Origin: Tepidibacillus fermentans
GTDB taxonomy: Bacteria > Bacillota > Bacilli > Tepidibacillales > Tepidibacillaceae
Direction: 5' to 3'
Assembly: GCF_004342885.1 (NCBI RefSeq)
Contig: NZ_SMAB01000009.1
Coordinates: 22,711 to 86,710 of the forward strand
DNA: 64,000 bases
Part shown: positions 24,486 through 33,511 of the stretch, in pieces
Numbering within the stretch: the first letter of the stretch is position 1
How the letters are laid out: every line of letters starts with the position of its first letter
Notes under the pieces: model-generated
Database searches by the model: none
Seen by the model: the letters and a program-made list of their open reading frames with translations, nothing else
What the model was told of the DNA's origin: nothing
Program-made: the position numbers and the translations under genes

Positions 24486-25637
24486 TTACATTGCATTTTT
24501 AAAGATTTGTACGATTTCCTCTAAGGTTGCTTTTCTTGGGTTGGTAAGGTGTGTAGCATCCTTTTGCGCATTGGCTGCCATAATCTCGAAATCTTCTTCT
24601 TTTACACCTAATTCTGCTAACCCTGATGGAATTCCAATCGATGCAGATAGTTTCTTAATTGCTTCAATCGCCTTTTGAGCTGCTTCATTGACAGAAAGTC
24701 CATCGATATTTTCGCCCATTGCCACGGCTATATCGCGGAAACGTTCAGGGGCTGCAATGAGGTTAAATTGCTCGACATGAGGGAGTAAAATCGCATTACA
24801 TACACCATGAGGTAGATTATAAAATCCACCTAATTGATGAGCCATCGCATGAACATAGCCTAAGCTTGCATTATTAAATGCCATCCCTGCTAAGAATTGA
24901 GCATATGCCATTTTTTCACGGGCTTCCATATTGGAACCATTCGCAACTGCTTTTGGAAGATATTCTGAAATGAGTTCAATCGCCATTAACGCTGCAGAAT
25001 CTGTTAATGGGTTCGCATCTGTAGATACATATGCCTCAATTGCATGAGTTAACGCATCCATTCCTGTTGCAGCTGTTAGTGATGGTGGCATTCCTACCAT
25101 TAATTCCGGATCATTAATTGATACAGCAGGAGTAACTCTCCAATCCACAATCGCCATTTTTACTTTACGGCTTGTGTCAGTGATAATACAGAAACGTGTC
25201 ATTTCAGATGCAGTACCAGCGGTCGTGTTCACTGCTACAAATGGTACAAATGGATTACTAGATTTATCTATTCCCTCATAATCGTGAATTCTTCCTCCAT
25301 TTGCTGCGACAAGCCCAATGCCTTTCGCACAATCATGTGATGATCCACCACCTAATGATACAAGCGAGTCACATCCATTTTCTTGCCATACTTTAAGGCC
25401 ATCTTCTACATTACGGTCGGTTGGATTAGGTTCTGCGCCATCAAAGATCACAGCTTCTAATCCTGCTTCTTCAATCAATCCTTTTACTTGATCAGCCATT
25501 CCGACTTTTGCTAAAAAAGCATCCGTAACGATTAAAACCTTTTTCCCCCCTAAGGTTTTAATCCGCTCCCCAACTTCTTTTACACTTCCTGCTCCAAATA
25601 AATTAACTGTTGGAATAAAATAACCGCTTACTCTCAT
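24486..25637 (-). CDS. Iron-containing NAD-dependent alcohol dehydrogenase (type III)
   Basis: This 383-residue cytoplasmic enzyme has the NAD motif [13 protein letters not shown] (about 97-109), [10 protein letters not shown], and the metal ligands Asp and His in [12 protein letters not shown], His in MAHQLGG and His in LPHGVCN. It closely resembles the NAD-dependent methanol/alcohol dehydrogenases of Bacillus methanolicus type along its whole length, but short-chain alcohol or aldehyde specificity cannot be read from sequence. It is a single-gene transcript with its own terminator and GGAGAG ribosome site. It probably reoxidises NADH in fermentation or oxidises ethanol. Confidence 0.92.
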   Translation of the reverse strand: MRVSGYFIPTVNLFGAGSVKEVGERIKTLGGKKVLIVTDAFLAKVGMADQVKGLIEEAGLEAVIFDGAEPNPTDRNVEDGLKVWQENGCDSLVSLGGGSSHDCAKGIGLVAANGGRIHDYEGIDKSSNPFVPFVAVNTTAGTASEMTRFCIITDTSRKVKMAIVDWRVTPAVSINDPELMVGMPPSLTAATGMDALTHAIEAYVSTDANPLTDSAALMAIELISEYLPKAVANGSNMEAREKMAYAQFLAGMAFNNASLGYVHAMAHQLGGFYNLPHGVCNAILLPHVEQFNLIAAPERFRDIAVAMGENIDGLSVNEAAQKAIEAIKKLSASIGIPSGLAELGVKEEDFEIMAANAQKDATHLTNPRKATLEEIVQIFKNAM

Positions 25638-25907
25638 TTTTCAGCACTCTCCATTTTTATATTTTGGTTCTTAAAAAGGAACCACTACTAATAAAAAATT
25701 GTAAATAACTTGTAAAAATATTGAATTACCTTTTATTTATTATAATCCTCCATACAAGAAAGTATAAGTAACATTTCCATAAATTCATCATTTAGACAAA
25801 TGTGTTATAAAAGTATGAAAATTTTTATACAAATTCTTAAATAAAAATAGGTTTGTATATTCCAACGGCTCCGTTGTCCGTGTATTTCTTACTGGAGTAG
25901 GTTTCGT
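25638..25907. other. Leader of the adh gene and tail of the sensor-kinase gene
   Basis: There is no gene in these 270 bases. A short inverted repeat GGTTC-N8-GAACC (25666-25683) lies upstream of adh and could be an operator. CAACGG-CT-CCGTTG (about 25863-25876) lies after the kinase gene but lacks a T-run. Confidence 0.4.
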
Positions 25908-27290
25908 TCATAATGGAAGTTGAATAAGAAATGTAGTCCCTTCCCCTTTTTTGCTCTCAACATTTATTCTACCACCATGAGCTTCAACAAATCCTTTGGC
26001 AATGGATAGTCCTAATCCAGTTCCCCCTTGATCTCGCGACCTTGAAGAATCGGTTCGATAAAAGCGTTCAAAGATATAAGGGAGATATTCTTCATCAATT
26101 CCTGGACCAGAATCCTTCAGTGAAATCATCACTCGCTGAGGTTGTTCTTCTTTCTTTATCTCAATAGTCACTTTTCCATGATTGGGGGTGTGGCGCAACG
26201 CATTCCCTAATAAATTGACAATGACCTGTGTGAAGCGATCAGGATCAACTTCGATCATTATCTCTTCATCCCCGATTAATTGTAATTGGATCTCTTTCTC
26301 CTCAGCTAACCATTCAAAATGGAACATAATCTTTTGAATCATTTGCTTGATATTGACCCTCTTTTTATTTAAAACTAATTGGCCTGCCTCTGCTAAACTT
26401 AACTGTTGCAAATCATTCACGAGTCGTGTCAAACGCAAAACTTCATCATTCAGTTGCAAAATCACTTCTGGCGTCGGTTGAATGGCCCCTTCCTGAATAG
26501 ATTCAAGTTGACCTCTAAGGATGGATAAAGGAGTTCGAAGTTCATGAGCGACATCAGCAACAAGTTGCTTTCGCACCTCTTCATTGTGTTCCAATTTTGC
26601 CGACATTTCATTAAATGCTTTCGATAATTGATGAAACTCATCCTTGGTATTCACCGTTACCCGATAGGAAGTATCACCTTTTGCTAAATGACGAATCCCA
26701 ATCATTAAACTTTCTAATGGCTTTGTTAATTTGTTTGCAAAGACAATGCCAAATAACACAGCGACCACAACTGCAATCGCAGTTCCAAATAAAAGGGAAT
26801 TATTCATCGAATTTAAAAATTGTTGTTCCAAGCTTAAAATTCCGATACTCTTATCCCTTTCAATGATCAGTTCACCGATTTTCTGCCCATTTAGGAGTAA
26901 ATCTTCATGAATACCCGATATCTCTTTACTGTTATGCCCAATCCATTCTTCGTCCGAATCGCCAATGACTTTTCCGTTTTTATCTGCAACAATTAATTGA
27001 AGTTCAGCCATTCGCGGGATCGTCTGATTATTTTTCCACATTGGTCCTTTACGATTTTGAACTAAATTTTTATTATTGACTAAAACTTGTTGTATATCAT
27101 CCCATTTGCCGTAAAATTGGTAATATTCCGTTAATATCTCTTTCCATGTCTCAATTCTTTCACTTTCATTTTGTCTGACATAATTTTCGAAAACATTTTG
27201 AATCCGGTTTTGAAAAAAAATAGATTGCAATAAAGCCATAATCACAACGATGCTGCTAAAAGCGATAATCAGCTTAGTTTGAAGTTTCAT
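25908..27290 (-). CDS. Two-component sensor histidine kinase (HAMP, HisKA, HATPase)
   Basis: The 460 residues run: membrane helix (about 7-25); extracytoplasmic sensor domain (about 26-160); second helix (about 165-190); HAMP linker; HisKA with the phosphorylated His in DVAHELRTPLS; and a HATPase domain with N box (NLLGNALRHT), DSGPGIDEEY, FERFYRTDSSRSRDQGGTGLGLS. It overlaps the response regulator by four bases (ATGA). The signal is unknown. The secreted DUF2680 protein gene just upstream of the regulator is a likely target or partner. Confidence 0.95.
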   Translation of the reverse strand: MKLQTKLIIAFSSIVVIMALLQSIFFQNRIQNVFENYVRQNESERIETWKEILTEYYQFYGKWDDIQQVLVNNKNLVQNRKGPMWKNNQTIPRMAELQLIVADKNGKVIGDSDEEWIGHNSKEISGIHEDLLLNGQKIGELIIERDKSIGILSLEQQFLNSMNNSLLFGTAIAVVVAVLFGIVFANKLTKPLESLMIGIRHLAKGDTSYRVTVNTKDEFHQLSKAFNEMSAKLEHNEEVRKQLVADVAHELRTPLSILRGQLESIQEGAIQPTPEVILQLNDEVLRLTRLVNDLQQLSLAEAGQLVLNKKRVNIKQMIQKIMFHFEWLAEEKEIQLQLIGDEEIMIEVDPDRFTQVIVNLLGNALRHTPNHGKVTIEIKKEEQPQRVMISLKDSGPGIDEEYLPYIFERFYRTDSSRSRDQGGTGLGLSIAKGFVEAHGGRINVESKKGEGTTFLIQLPL

Positions 27291-27982
27291 ACTTCTCCTC
27301 CAAAACGGTAGCCAATTCCATATACAGTATGAATGTATTTTGGATTCGCTGGATCTTCCTCAACTTTTTTTCTCAGATTGCTGACATGAGTGTCAATAGA
27401 GCGTTCGTAATTGGCATAGGCTTCACCCATTGCAATATTCATTAACTGTAGACGACTGAATACCCTTCCTGGCTTTTGCGCTAAGGCAACCAATATTTTA
27501 AATTCAGTAGGCGTTAATCCTACTTTTCTCCCTGAAACATAAACTTCATATTTAGAAAGGTTTATTGAAATATCCCCTCTTATAATCATTTCTTCATCAA
27601 GTGTTTCACCATCTGAACTAGTACGTCTTAATACCGCCTTCATTCTAGCTAATAATTCTCGTAAACTAAAAGGTTTGGTAATATAATCATCTGCACCCAT
27701 TTCAAGTCCTAGTAGTTTGTCTACCTCATCTGATTTTGCCGTTAATAAAATGACAGGTATTTTTTTGTTCATTTGTCGAACTTCACGCAAAGTTTGATAA
27801 CCATCTATACCTGGCATCATAATATCAAGCAAAATTAGATCAATTTCATTTTGTTTTATTTGATCAATTACTTCATAGCCATTACTTGCCTCGATTGTTA
27901 CGTATCCCTCATTGATTAAATAAGAACTGACCATATCCCGGATTTTCGATTCATCATCAACCACTAAAATCTTTTTTTTCAT
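27287..27982 (-). CDS. OmpR/PhoB-family response regulator
   Basis: The receiver domain carries acidic residues VVDDES, the phosphorylated Asp in LILLDIMMPGIDG and Lys in LLTAKSDE. The C-terminal winged helix has GLTPTEFKILVALAQKPGRVFSRLQL and YERSIDTHVSNLRKKVE. There are two ATGs; the second (27982) has nine bases to GGGGG, while the first (27988) is too close, so 231 residues are preferred. It is cognate to the kinase that follows. Confidence 0.95.
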   Translation of the reverse strand: MKKKILVVDDESKIRDMVSSYLINEGYVTIEASNGYEVIDQIKQNEIDLILLDIMMPGIDGYQTLREVRQMNKKIPVILLTAKSDEVDKLLGLEMGADDYITKPFSLRELLARMKAVLRRTSSDGETLDEEMIIRGDISINLSKYEVYVSGRKVGLTPTEFKILVALAQKPGRVFSRLQLMNIAMGEAYANYERSIDTHVSNLRKKVEEDPANPKYIHTVYGIGYRFGGEV

Positions 27983-28106
27983 GCCCATACTCCCCCTAAA
28001 TATATTACATTCATTATATCAAATAACTGGGAAATTTTAGAATAAAAATTGTTTTATAGACTTTGTTTAGAAATTAGAGATCAGTTCTTCATACTAGAAC
28101 AAAAGA

Positions 28107-28126
28107 CCCTGAAGGGAACTTCAGGG
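28107..28126 (-). terminator. Terminator of the DUF2680 gene
   Basis: Stem CCCTGAAG/CTTCAGGG with a 4-base loop and TCTTTTGTT after it on the minus strand, 15 bases past the stop codon. Confidence 0.9.
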
Positions 28127-28140
28127 CCTCACTCAAATTA

Positions 28141-28689
28141 TTAATTATTATTGTTGGAAGACCAACGAGGACCTCCACCAAATCCTTTACCATACCCTTG
28201 ACCATAGGATCCACCCATTCTACCTCTACCTATTCCTTGATTTTTAATGGCTGCTTGGGTATTGGTCTCCATTCGCTCTAATATAAATTGTTTTTGTTCT
28301 TCTGTAATCTTCTTATCTTTCACTAATTGATCTAATTGAGCCTTTTTATTTTCAATTAACATTTTAGCAATTTCATCCGAACTTTTACCTTTTTCTTTGG
28401 CAATTTGTTCTAATGATTTACCTGCTAATCGTTGGTTATAAAGCTCTTCATCAGAAATTCCTAAATATTTGGCAATTTCATCATGCATGACACCTGCAAA
28501 ATATTGCCCCATTCTTAATCCCATTCCACCCCAACCAGAATTCGTCGTGTTTTGTTGTTGAATTTGTACAGGTGGTTTTGGTGGAACAAGATCGGTAGTA
28601 TTTGCTGAACTAATGGCTGGCCCAATCATTGCACCAATTCCCATTGCTCCAGCAATCGCTCCTGCAAACATGAAGTGTTTTAATTTCAT
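28141..28689 (-). CDS. Secreted DUF2680-type protein with Gly-rich tail
   Basis: The 182-residue product has a Sec signal (MKLKHFMFAGAIAGAMGIGAMI...SSANT) and a central helical region in which EIAKYLGISDEELYNQRLAGKSLE and SDEIAKMLI form paired helix-turn units as in DUF2680. It ends in a Gly/Arg/Asn-rich tail (GRGRMGGSYGQGYGKGFGGG). Start at 28689 follows GAAAGGGG. DUF2680 proteins often neighbour two-component systems in Firmicutes, as here. Function unknown, possibly envelope stress or metal related. Confidence 0.8.
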   Translation of the reverse strand: MKLKHFMFAGAIAGAMGIGAMIGPAISSANTTDLVPPKPPVQIQQQNTTNSGWGGMGLRMGQYFAGVMHDEIAKYLGISDEELYNQRLAGKSLEQIAKEKGKSSDEIAKMLIENKKAQLDQLVKDKKITEEQKQFILERMETNTQAAIKNQGIGRGRMGGSYGQGYGKGFGGGPRWSSNNNN

Positions 28690-28811
28690 CTGAATAACCC
28701 CTTTCAAAAATAATTGATTTTGCTTACAGCATTATCATAACCAAAGGGTTTTCAGAACTTATCTTGCAAATTTAAAGAAAATGTTAAGATTCATATTTTT
28801 GATGTATCTTT

Positions 28812-29585
28812 TTAAGCCATTCCTAGAATGTGATACCCACTGTCGACATGAATCACTTCACCAGTGATACCACGAGATAAATGACTCATTAAAAATAGAG
28901 CCGTATCTCCCACTTCCGAAGCATCGGTCGCCCGACGAAGAGGGGCCTTTTCTTGAATTTCATGGAGAATTGTATTGAAATCAGATACTCCTTTTGCCGC
29001 CAATGTCCGAATCGGACCAGCAGAGATGGCATTTACACGTATACCATTTGGTCCAAGATCATTAGCTAAATACTTGACACTAGATTCTAATGCGGCTTTT
29101 GCTACTCCCATCACATTATAGTTCTTAACAACTCTTTCTCCTCCAAGATAGGTCATCGTCACAATGCTTCCCCCTTCTGTCATTAAAGGTTCAGCTTCAC
29201 GAGCTACGGCTACTAAGGAATAGACACTAATATTTTGAGCCATTAAATAACCATCTCTTGATGTATTCGCATATTTACCTGTTAATTCTTCTACTTTCGC
29301 ATGAGCAATACTATGTACGACACCATGAAGTGTACCCACTTCTTCTTTTAAACGTTGAAATAAGTCTTTGATTTCCTCATCTTTTGTTACATCACAGGAA
29401 TACATCAGTACTTCTCCCATATCTGCAGTTAATTCCTTTAAGTTTTTCCCGAATTTTTCTCCCTGATAGGTAAAAATCAAGCGAGCTCCTGCTTTATATA
29501 GAGACTCGGCAATTGCCCAAGCAATACTTCTTTTATTTGCCACACCCATAATTAGAATATTTTTTCCTTTTAAAAGGCTTTCCAC
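28812..29585 (-). CDS. fabI: Enoyl-[acyl-carrier-protein] reductase (NADH), FabI
   Basis: This 257-residue SDR-fold enzyme has the altered FabI cofactor motif GVANKRSIAWAIAESL (about 14-30) and the catalytic Tyr/Lys in YNVMGVAKAALE. Also visible are LTGKYANTSRDG and the C-terminal SHLSRGITGEVIHVDSGYH. It reduces trans-2-enoyl-ACP in fatty acid elongation. It is monocistronic, with an obvious ribosome site (AAGGAG). Motifs and length match Bacillus FabI; the FabL alternative is less similar. Confidence 0.95.
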   Translation of the reverse strand: MESLLKGKNILIMGVANKRSIAWAIAESLYKAGARLIFTYQGEKFGKNLKELTADMGEVLMYSCDVTKDEEIKDLFQRLKEEVGTLHGVVHSIAHAKVEELTGKYANTSRDGYLMAQNISVYSLVAVAREAEPLMTEGGSIVTMTYLGGERVVKNYNVMGVAKAALESSVKYLANDLGPNGIRVNAISAGPIRTLAAKGVSDFNTILHEIQEKAPLRRATDASEVGDTALFLMSHLSRGITGEVIHVDSGYHILGMA

Positions 29586-29696
29586 GTCTAAAATCTCCTT
29601 CCTTATCCTATTTTTAGCACCTACTACTAATAGATACTATTAATTCTAAACCAAGAATCCCAAAATTTCAATGAAGGTATTCTTCTTTATCTAAAA

Positions 29697-29846
29697 TCAC
29701 CCTTTTTCCCCATCATTGCGTAAATATTCAATTATATATTTATCAATTTTTTGGCTTATTTTCAGGATAATTTCTTTGTTCATGTTCATATTTGCCGCAT
29801 TATTAAGAATATTCCTTGCTATTTCTATTTTATCTTCTTTGTCCAC
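29697..29846 (-). CDS. Spo0E-like aspartyl-phosphate phosphatase, small
   Basis: This is a 49-residue protein starting at GTG with AAGGAGTG six bases ahead. The sequence ILKISQKIDKYIIEYLR carries the Spo0E signature (SQxLDxxIxxY) in its second helix, preceded by EIARNILNNAAN. Family members remove phosphate from Spo0A~P and so delay sporulation. It is transcribed divergently from a SinR/XRE-type regulator gene, as often seen for Spo0E-like genes. Confidence 0.75.
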   Translation of the reverse strand: MDKEDKIEIARNILNNAANMNMNKEIILKISQKIDKYIIEYLRNDGEKG

Positions 29847-29986
29847 TCCGTTCACTCCTTGTAAAAATTACCACTCAGATAATTTTACATTAAACATTAG
29901 CCTATTGCAAATACTTAATATATGCAAACAGCAAATTCTGATACGACTTAAAGTTGGCTAAAGTTAGAAGCAGGGAGTGAACGAAA

Positions 29987-30376
29987 GTGGAAAAAAATGT
30001 AGAAATAGATAACAAAGCCATCGGGCAGAGAATACGGGTAGAAAGGGAAAAGCTTGGACTTTCACGGGGAGAGTTTGCAGAAATCATAGAACTTTCGGAC
30101 TACTACGTGGGGCAACTGGAACGTGGGGAGCGGCAGATGAGCCTCCCCGTTTTGGTTAAAATCGCCAGTTGTCTACATGTGTCTTTAGATTACCTTATTT
30201 GGGGAAAAAATACCTATGATGCTTATTATATCCGTGATGCATATAATATGTATGACGCCTTCGATAGTAACAAAGACGCAGAGCTAAATGAATTGATTAA
30301 CAAGTGCTCGCCGAAAGAATTAGAGTTAGTCAAAAAACTTATCAAAACGGTCCTTCCTTATGTGGGCAAAAACTAA
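29987..30376 (+). CDS. XRE-family transcriptional regulator
   Basis: The protein has 129 residues with an N-terminal HTH_3 domain (GQRIRVEREKLGLSRGEFAEIIELSDYYVGQLERGER, seen in parts at residues 9-45) and SLDYLIWG. It is followed by a variable region with repeated YD/YNMYD residues and a C-terminal helix typical of small Firmicute regulators. GTG or ATG start choice is clear: GTG at 29987 after AGGGAGTG. It lies divergent to the Spo0E-like gene. Target unknown. Confidence 0.9.
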   Translation: MEKNVEIDNKAIGQRIRVEREKLGLSRGEFAEIIELSDYYVGQLERGERQMSLPVLVKIASCLHVSLDYLIWGKNTYDAYYIRDAYNMYDAFDSNKDAELNELINKCSPKELELVKKLIKTVLPYVGKN

Positions 30377-30441
30377 AACGACGAAGACTTACCCATTTTT
30401 ATTTAACTCTACCCATAAAAAAGGAGTGATTAATTATCGTC

Positions 30442-30590
30442 CTACTTTCCGACGATATTAGGAGCAGATCCGTGAAGTGGTTCAAACATCGAAGGATATT
30501 TTCCATTCAAATTAATATTGGCTGCTGGTGCTACTTCAATGCTCCCATGATCGCTGCACCGATATCTGTGAGAATCACATCAAAAAGATA
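30442..30590 (-). pseudogene. Remnant of an isopropylmalate/tartrate dehydrogenase-family gene
   Basis: On the minus strand FDVILTDIGAAIMGALK runs to a stop, and the neighbouring frame continues VAPAANINLNGKYP, SMFEPLHGSAPNIVGK. This is the cofactor-binding region of the beta-decarboxylating dehydrogenase family (tartrate, isopropylmalate, isocitrate). Only about 50 of about 350 residues survive and a frameshift divides them. Confidence 0.85.
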
Positions 30591-30595
30591 AAAAA

Positions 30596-30626
30596 AAAGG
30601 ATCCCAGTAATCACTAGGCTTCCTTT
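30596..30626 (-). terminator. Terminator of the azoreductase gene
   Basis: Outer stem AAAGGA/TCCTTT with inner pairs GCC/GGg and TAGT/ACT, then a run of eight T on the minus strand. Confidence 0.75.
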
Positions 30627-30658
30627 CATCGTTTAATTATCTATTCAAATTCATACAC

Positions 30659-31285
30659 TTAAAACATCTTTGCTACACTAATTACCTGATCCATTGCTTT
30701 TGACTTAAATTCTTCTGTACGACTTGGGTCATAGGCATGACCTTCCATATAAATCGATTGCACGTCTGTAACACCCATAAAGTTTAAGATAGCTCGAATA
30801 TACCGATCTCCCATTTCTACTTCGGTACCAGGTCCTTCAGAATAAAAACCTCCACGAGCTTGGATGTGTACAGCTTTCTTTCCGTTTAACAAACCAATGG
30901 GACCTTGTTCTGTGTATTTAAATGTTTTCCCAGCTTGCATAATACAGTCGACATACGCACGCATCATAGGCGGAACGGAAAGATTCCATAAAGGAGTAAC
31001 AAAAATATATTTGTCTGCAGCTACGAATTGATCGACCAGCTCATTCATCCGTGCTACTTTCTTTTGTTCACTTTCAGTTAAACTTTCCTGATTTCTAAGC
31101 TTACCCCATCCAGATAAGACTTCCTCATCGATCAAAGGGATATACTCTTTATATAAATCCAAAGTAACGATTTCATCGTTTGGATTTTCCTTTTTGTACA
31201 CGTTAAGGAACTCTTGACCAAGGGTTAGACTGAATGATTCATTTACTTGTTTGGGATTTGCTGTAATATATAGAACTTTTGCCAT
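30659..31285 (-). CDS. azoR: FMN-dependent NADH-azoreductase
   Basis: This 208-residue flavodoxin-like protein has the FMN loop TANPKQVNESFSLTLGQEFL near the start, then TPLWNLSVPPMMRAYVDCIMQAGKTFKYTEQGPIGLL, IQARGGFYSEGPG and LNFMGVTDVQSIYMEGHA. These are AzoR/AcpD motifs. It reduces quinones and azo compounds by two electrons, probably for thiol or quinone stress. It stands alone, with its own terminator and an AAGGAGG site. In Bacillus subtilis terms it is AzoR1/AzoR2-like. Confidence 0.93.
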   Translation of the reverse strand: MAKVLYITANPKQVNESFSLTLGQEFLNVYKKENPNDEIVTLDLYKEYIPLIDEEVLSGWGKLRNQESLTESEQKKVARMNELVDQFVAADKYIFVTPLWNLSVPPMMRAYVDCIMQAGKTFKYTEQGPIGLLNGKKAVHIQARGGFYSEGPGTEVEMGDRYIRAILNFMGVTDVQSIYMEGHAYDPSRTEEFKSKAMDQVISVAKMF

Positions 31286-31473
31286 GAATAAAACCTCCTT
31301 AATTTTGATACAAAATTAGTATGAGTTACTCACACTACTTTAAACCATATTTTTCTTCTAATAAAGAAAAAAAGTTTTTGTAAGTGTAATTTATTACTAT
31401 GCTTTCTTAGATTTTAAAAAATATATGCCAATGTGATATTCTATAGGCAAAGAGTGAAACGGAGGTTATATAA

Positions 31474-31872
31474 ATGGAATTCAGATTGTCCATCGGATTA
31501 AACGGAACAAAAGAAACGATCGTATCAGAACAGAATACGGCCAAAACCTATGGAAGTGGAGCTTTAGAGGTCTTTGCTACACCAGCGATGATTGGATTAA
31601 TGGAAGGGGCAGCCATGAATGCTGTACAATCCCATCTTCCTGTTGGTTATGGTACGGTTGGTACGTGGGTAGATGTCAAGCATGCTGCAGCAACACCAAT
31701 GGGAATGAAAGTCACTGCAAAAGCAGAATTAATCGAAGTGAATGGGAAACGGCTTTTGTTTCAAGTAGAAGCAAGGGATGATGTTGGGCTAATTGGTGAA
31801 GGGAAACATGAACGATATATCGTAGAAGAAGAAAAATTCTTAGCGAAAACGAACTCAAAAAGAGAAAGATAA
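31474..31872 (+). CDS. Hotdog-fold thioesterase (FlK-like)
   Basis: The 132 residues form a single hotdog domain. ATPAMIGLMEGAAMNAV holds the Thr and Glu, and VDVKHAAATPMGMKV the His, that correspond to the catalytic Thr/Glu/His of fluoroacetyl-CoA thioesterase FlK. Most family members are generic acyl-CoA thioesterases, so the substrate is open. The start follows CGGAGG. It is a single gene with a hairpin downstream. Confidence 0.85.
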   Translation: MEFRLSIGLNGTKETIVSEQNTAKTYGSGALEVFATPAMIGLMEGAAMNAVQSHLPVGYGTVGTWVDVKHAAATPMGMKVTAKAELIEVNGKRLLFQVEARDDVGLIGEGKHERYIVEEEKFLAKTNSKRER

Positions 31873-31945
31873 AAATTGAAAAAGGATGGTATGGTTAAGG
31901 GAGTTATTACTCCAAAATCTTACATTTTCTTAGGTAAACGATGAA

Positions 31946-31966
31946 AACGACCAAATTGGCCGTTCT
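31946..31966 (+). terminator. Hairpin between the thioesterase and fetB genes
   Basis: AACGaCCAA/TTGGcCGTT followed by CTTTTA on the plus strand; possibly shared by the converging genes. Confidence 0.5.
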
Positions 31967-31977
31967 TTTAGTTAACG

Positions 31978-32730
31978 TTAATACCGTTCAATAAACTGAT
32001 GTGCTTTATTAAACAATAGTCCATGGGTTAAGATCCCTAACACAATCGCAGTAATTGCTGCCGAAGAAGTGAAGGAATACATAATGAGAATCTGATAGCG
32101 AACAGCCTCAATGGGATTAGCCCCTGCTACAATCATGCCTGTCATCATCCCTGGAAGTTGAACCAATCCTACCGTTTTCATTCCATCAATGGTTGGTAAC
32201 ATCGCAGCCTTTACCGTACTTCTCATGACTGATGAAATGGCTTGTTTCGAAGTAGCTCCTAAAGCCAAATAAACTTTTATCTCTTCTCTTCTTGTGTCAA
32301 TTTCCGATTTTAGCCGATTCAAAAATAATCCAGATACGACCATGGCATTACCAATAATCATTCCACTGATTGGAATCACATATTGTGGAGTGGATCCAAT
32401 AATCTTTAAACCAATCAGCAATCCCATTGTCAAAATCTCTGTCAAAGTAATAGCAATTGCAATCCTCCGACCAATTCCTAGTAATCCTTTTCCCTTTTTT
32501 CTCGCATTCAATGTGGCCACAGTGATCATAACGGTTAACATCAATAGAATAAAAATCCAAGATCGAAGTCGAAAGATCGTATGTAAAACATAACCGACAG
32601 CAATCAATTGGATAGCTGCTCGAATGGTCCCGATCATAATATCCTTTTCCAGTCCTAATCGTTGCCATACTGACAAAAATATCGATACAGCCACAAATAC
32701 TAAGGTCAAAATGAGTGCAAAAGTACTCAT
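31978..32730 (-). CDS. fetB: ABC transporter permease, UPF0014/FetB family
   Basis: This 250-residue membrane protein has seven hydrophobic helices and the family segments IGTIRAAIQLIAVGYVL, GMIIGNAMVVSGLFLNRL, LALGATSKQAISSVMRSTVKAAMLPTIDGMKTVGLVQLPGMMTGMIVAGANP. FetAB-type systems export iron and confer oxidative stress resistance, although some relatives act on other substrates. It overlaps the ATPase gene by four bases. The nearby oxidoreductases fit a redox or iron context. Confidence 0.85.
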   Translation of the reverse strand: MSTFALILTLVFVAVSIFLSVWQRLGLEKDIMIGTIRAAIQLIAVGYVLHTIFRLRSWIFILLMLTVMITVATLNARKKGKGLLGIGRRIAIAITLTEILTMGLLIGLKIIGSTPQYVIPISGMIIGNAMVVSGLFLNRLKSEIDTRREEIKVYLALGATSKQAISSVMRSTVKAAMLPTIDGMKTVGLVQLPGMMTGMIVAGANPIEAVRYQILIMYSFTSSAAITAIVLGILTHGLLFNKAHQFIERY

Positions 32731-33473
32731 TGAATCTCTCCCTCCTGATCAAATGCGGTCACAATAAATTCTTTTGTTATTTCATGTTGAGGATTCTCAA
32801 AAACTTCCTCTGTTGGTCCTTGTTCCACAATTTTTCCATTCGCAATTACCCATGTATATTGGCCTACCCGTTTTGCTTGTTTCAAATTATGGGTAACCCA
32901 TAAAATGGTTTTTCTTTGCTGTTCATGCAAAACTTGAACTAATCCTTCAATTTCAAGGGAACTTGTTGGATCAAGGGATGCAGTTACTTCGTCTAATAAG
33001 AGGATTTCTGGTTTGTTGGCTAATGTTCGAGCTAAGGATACTCTTTGTTTTTGCCCACCTGACAGAGTACGAGCATCTTGATCCTTAAGCGTTTTTGGAA
33101 GAGCGACTTGTTCTAATAGGTTGTCTATTTCCTCTTCAGATAACGTTTGCCGAAATAACTTTGGACCGATTAATAGATTCTCTCTCACAGTACCAGAAAG
33201 CATCGTAGGTACTTGAAAAACCATCCCGATTTTCCTACGTAGTTCTAAGACATTCATCTCAAGATAATTTTTCCCTTTAAAACGAATAATTCCTGAATCT
33301 GGATCCGTCATTCGATTTAGTAGGGAAAGAAAGGTACTTTTTCCTGAACCAGAGGGCCCAATAATAGTAATCAGTTCCCCGTCCATCACTTTCGCAGAAA
33401 TTCCCTTTAAAATCGCGTTACCTTTATCATCGTTTTTCACAACATTTTCAATTGTAATCAATTCTTCCATCAT
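32727..33473 (-). CDS. fetA: ABC transporter ATP-binding protein, FetA-like
   Basis: The 248-residue ATPase has Walker A GPSGSGKST, Q-loop VFQVPTMLSGTV, signature LSGGQKQRVSLAR, Walker B EILLLDEVTASLD and H-loop WVTHNLKQAKR. The family pairing with a UPF0014 permease defines FetAB/YbbL-YbbM. ATG at 33473 or 33470. It is the first gene of the pair. Confidence 0.88.
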   Translation of the reverse strand: MMEELITIENVVKNDDKGNAILKGISAKVMDGELITIIGPSGSGKSTFLSLLNRMTDPDSGIIRFKGKNYLEMNVLELRRKIGMVFQVPTMLSGTVRENLLIGPKLFRQTLSEEEIDNLLEQVALPKTLKDQDARTLSGGQKQRVSLARTLANKPEILLLDEVTASLDPTSSLEIEGLVQVLHEQQRKTILWVTHNLKQAKRVGQYTWVIANGKIVEQGPTEEVFENPQHEITKEFIVTAFDQEGEIQ

Positions 33474-33511
33474 TATCCTTCTTTCTTTTCTTTAACCTGT
33501 TATTAGTTCTC

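Noticed and set aside
25863..25876. CAACGG-CT-CCGTTG hairpin after the sensor-kinase gene as a terminator
   Set aside because: Two-base loop and no T-run on either strand, so terminator function is not supported.
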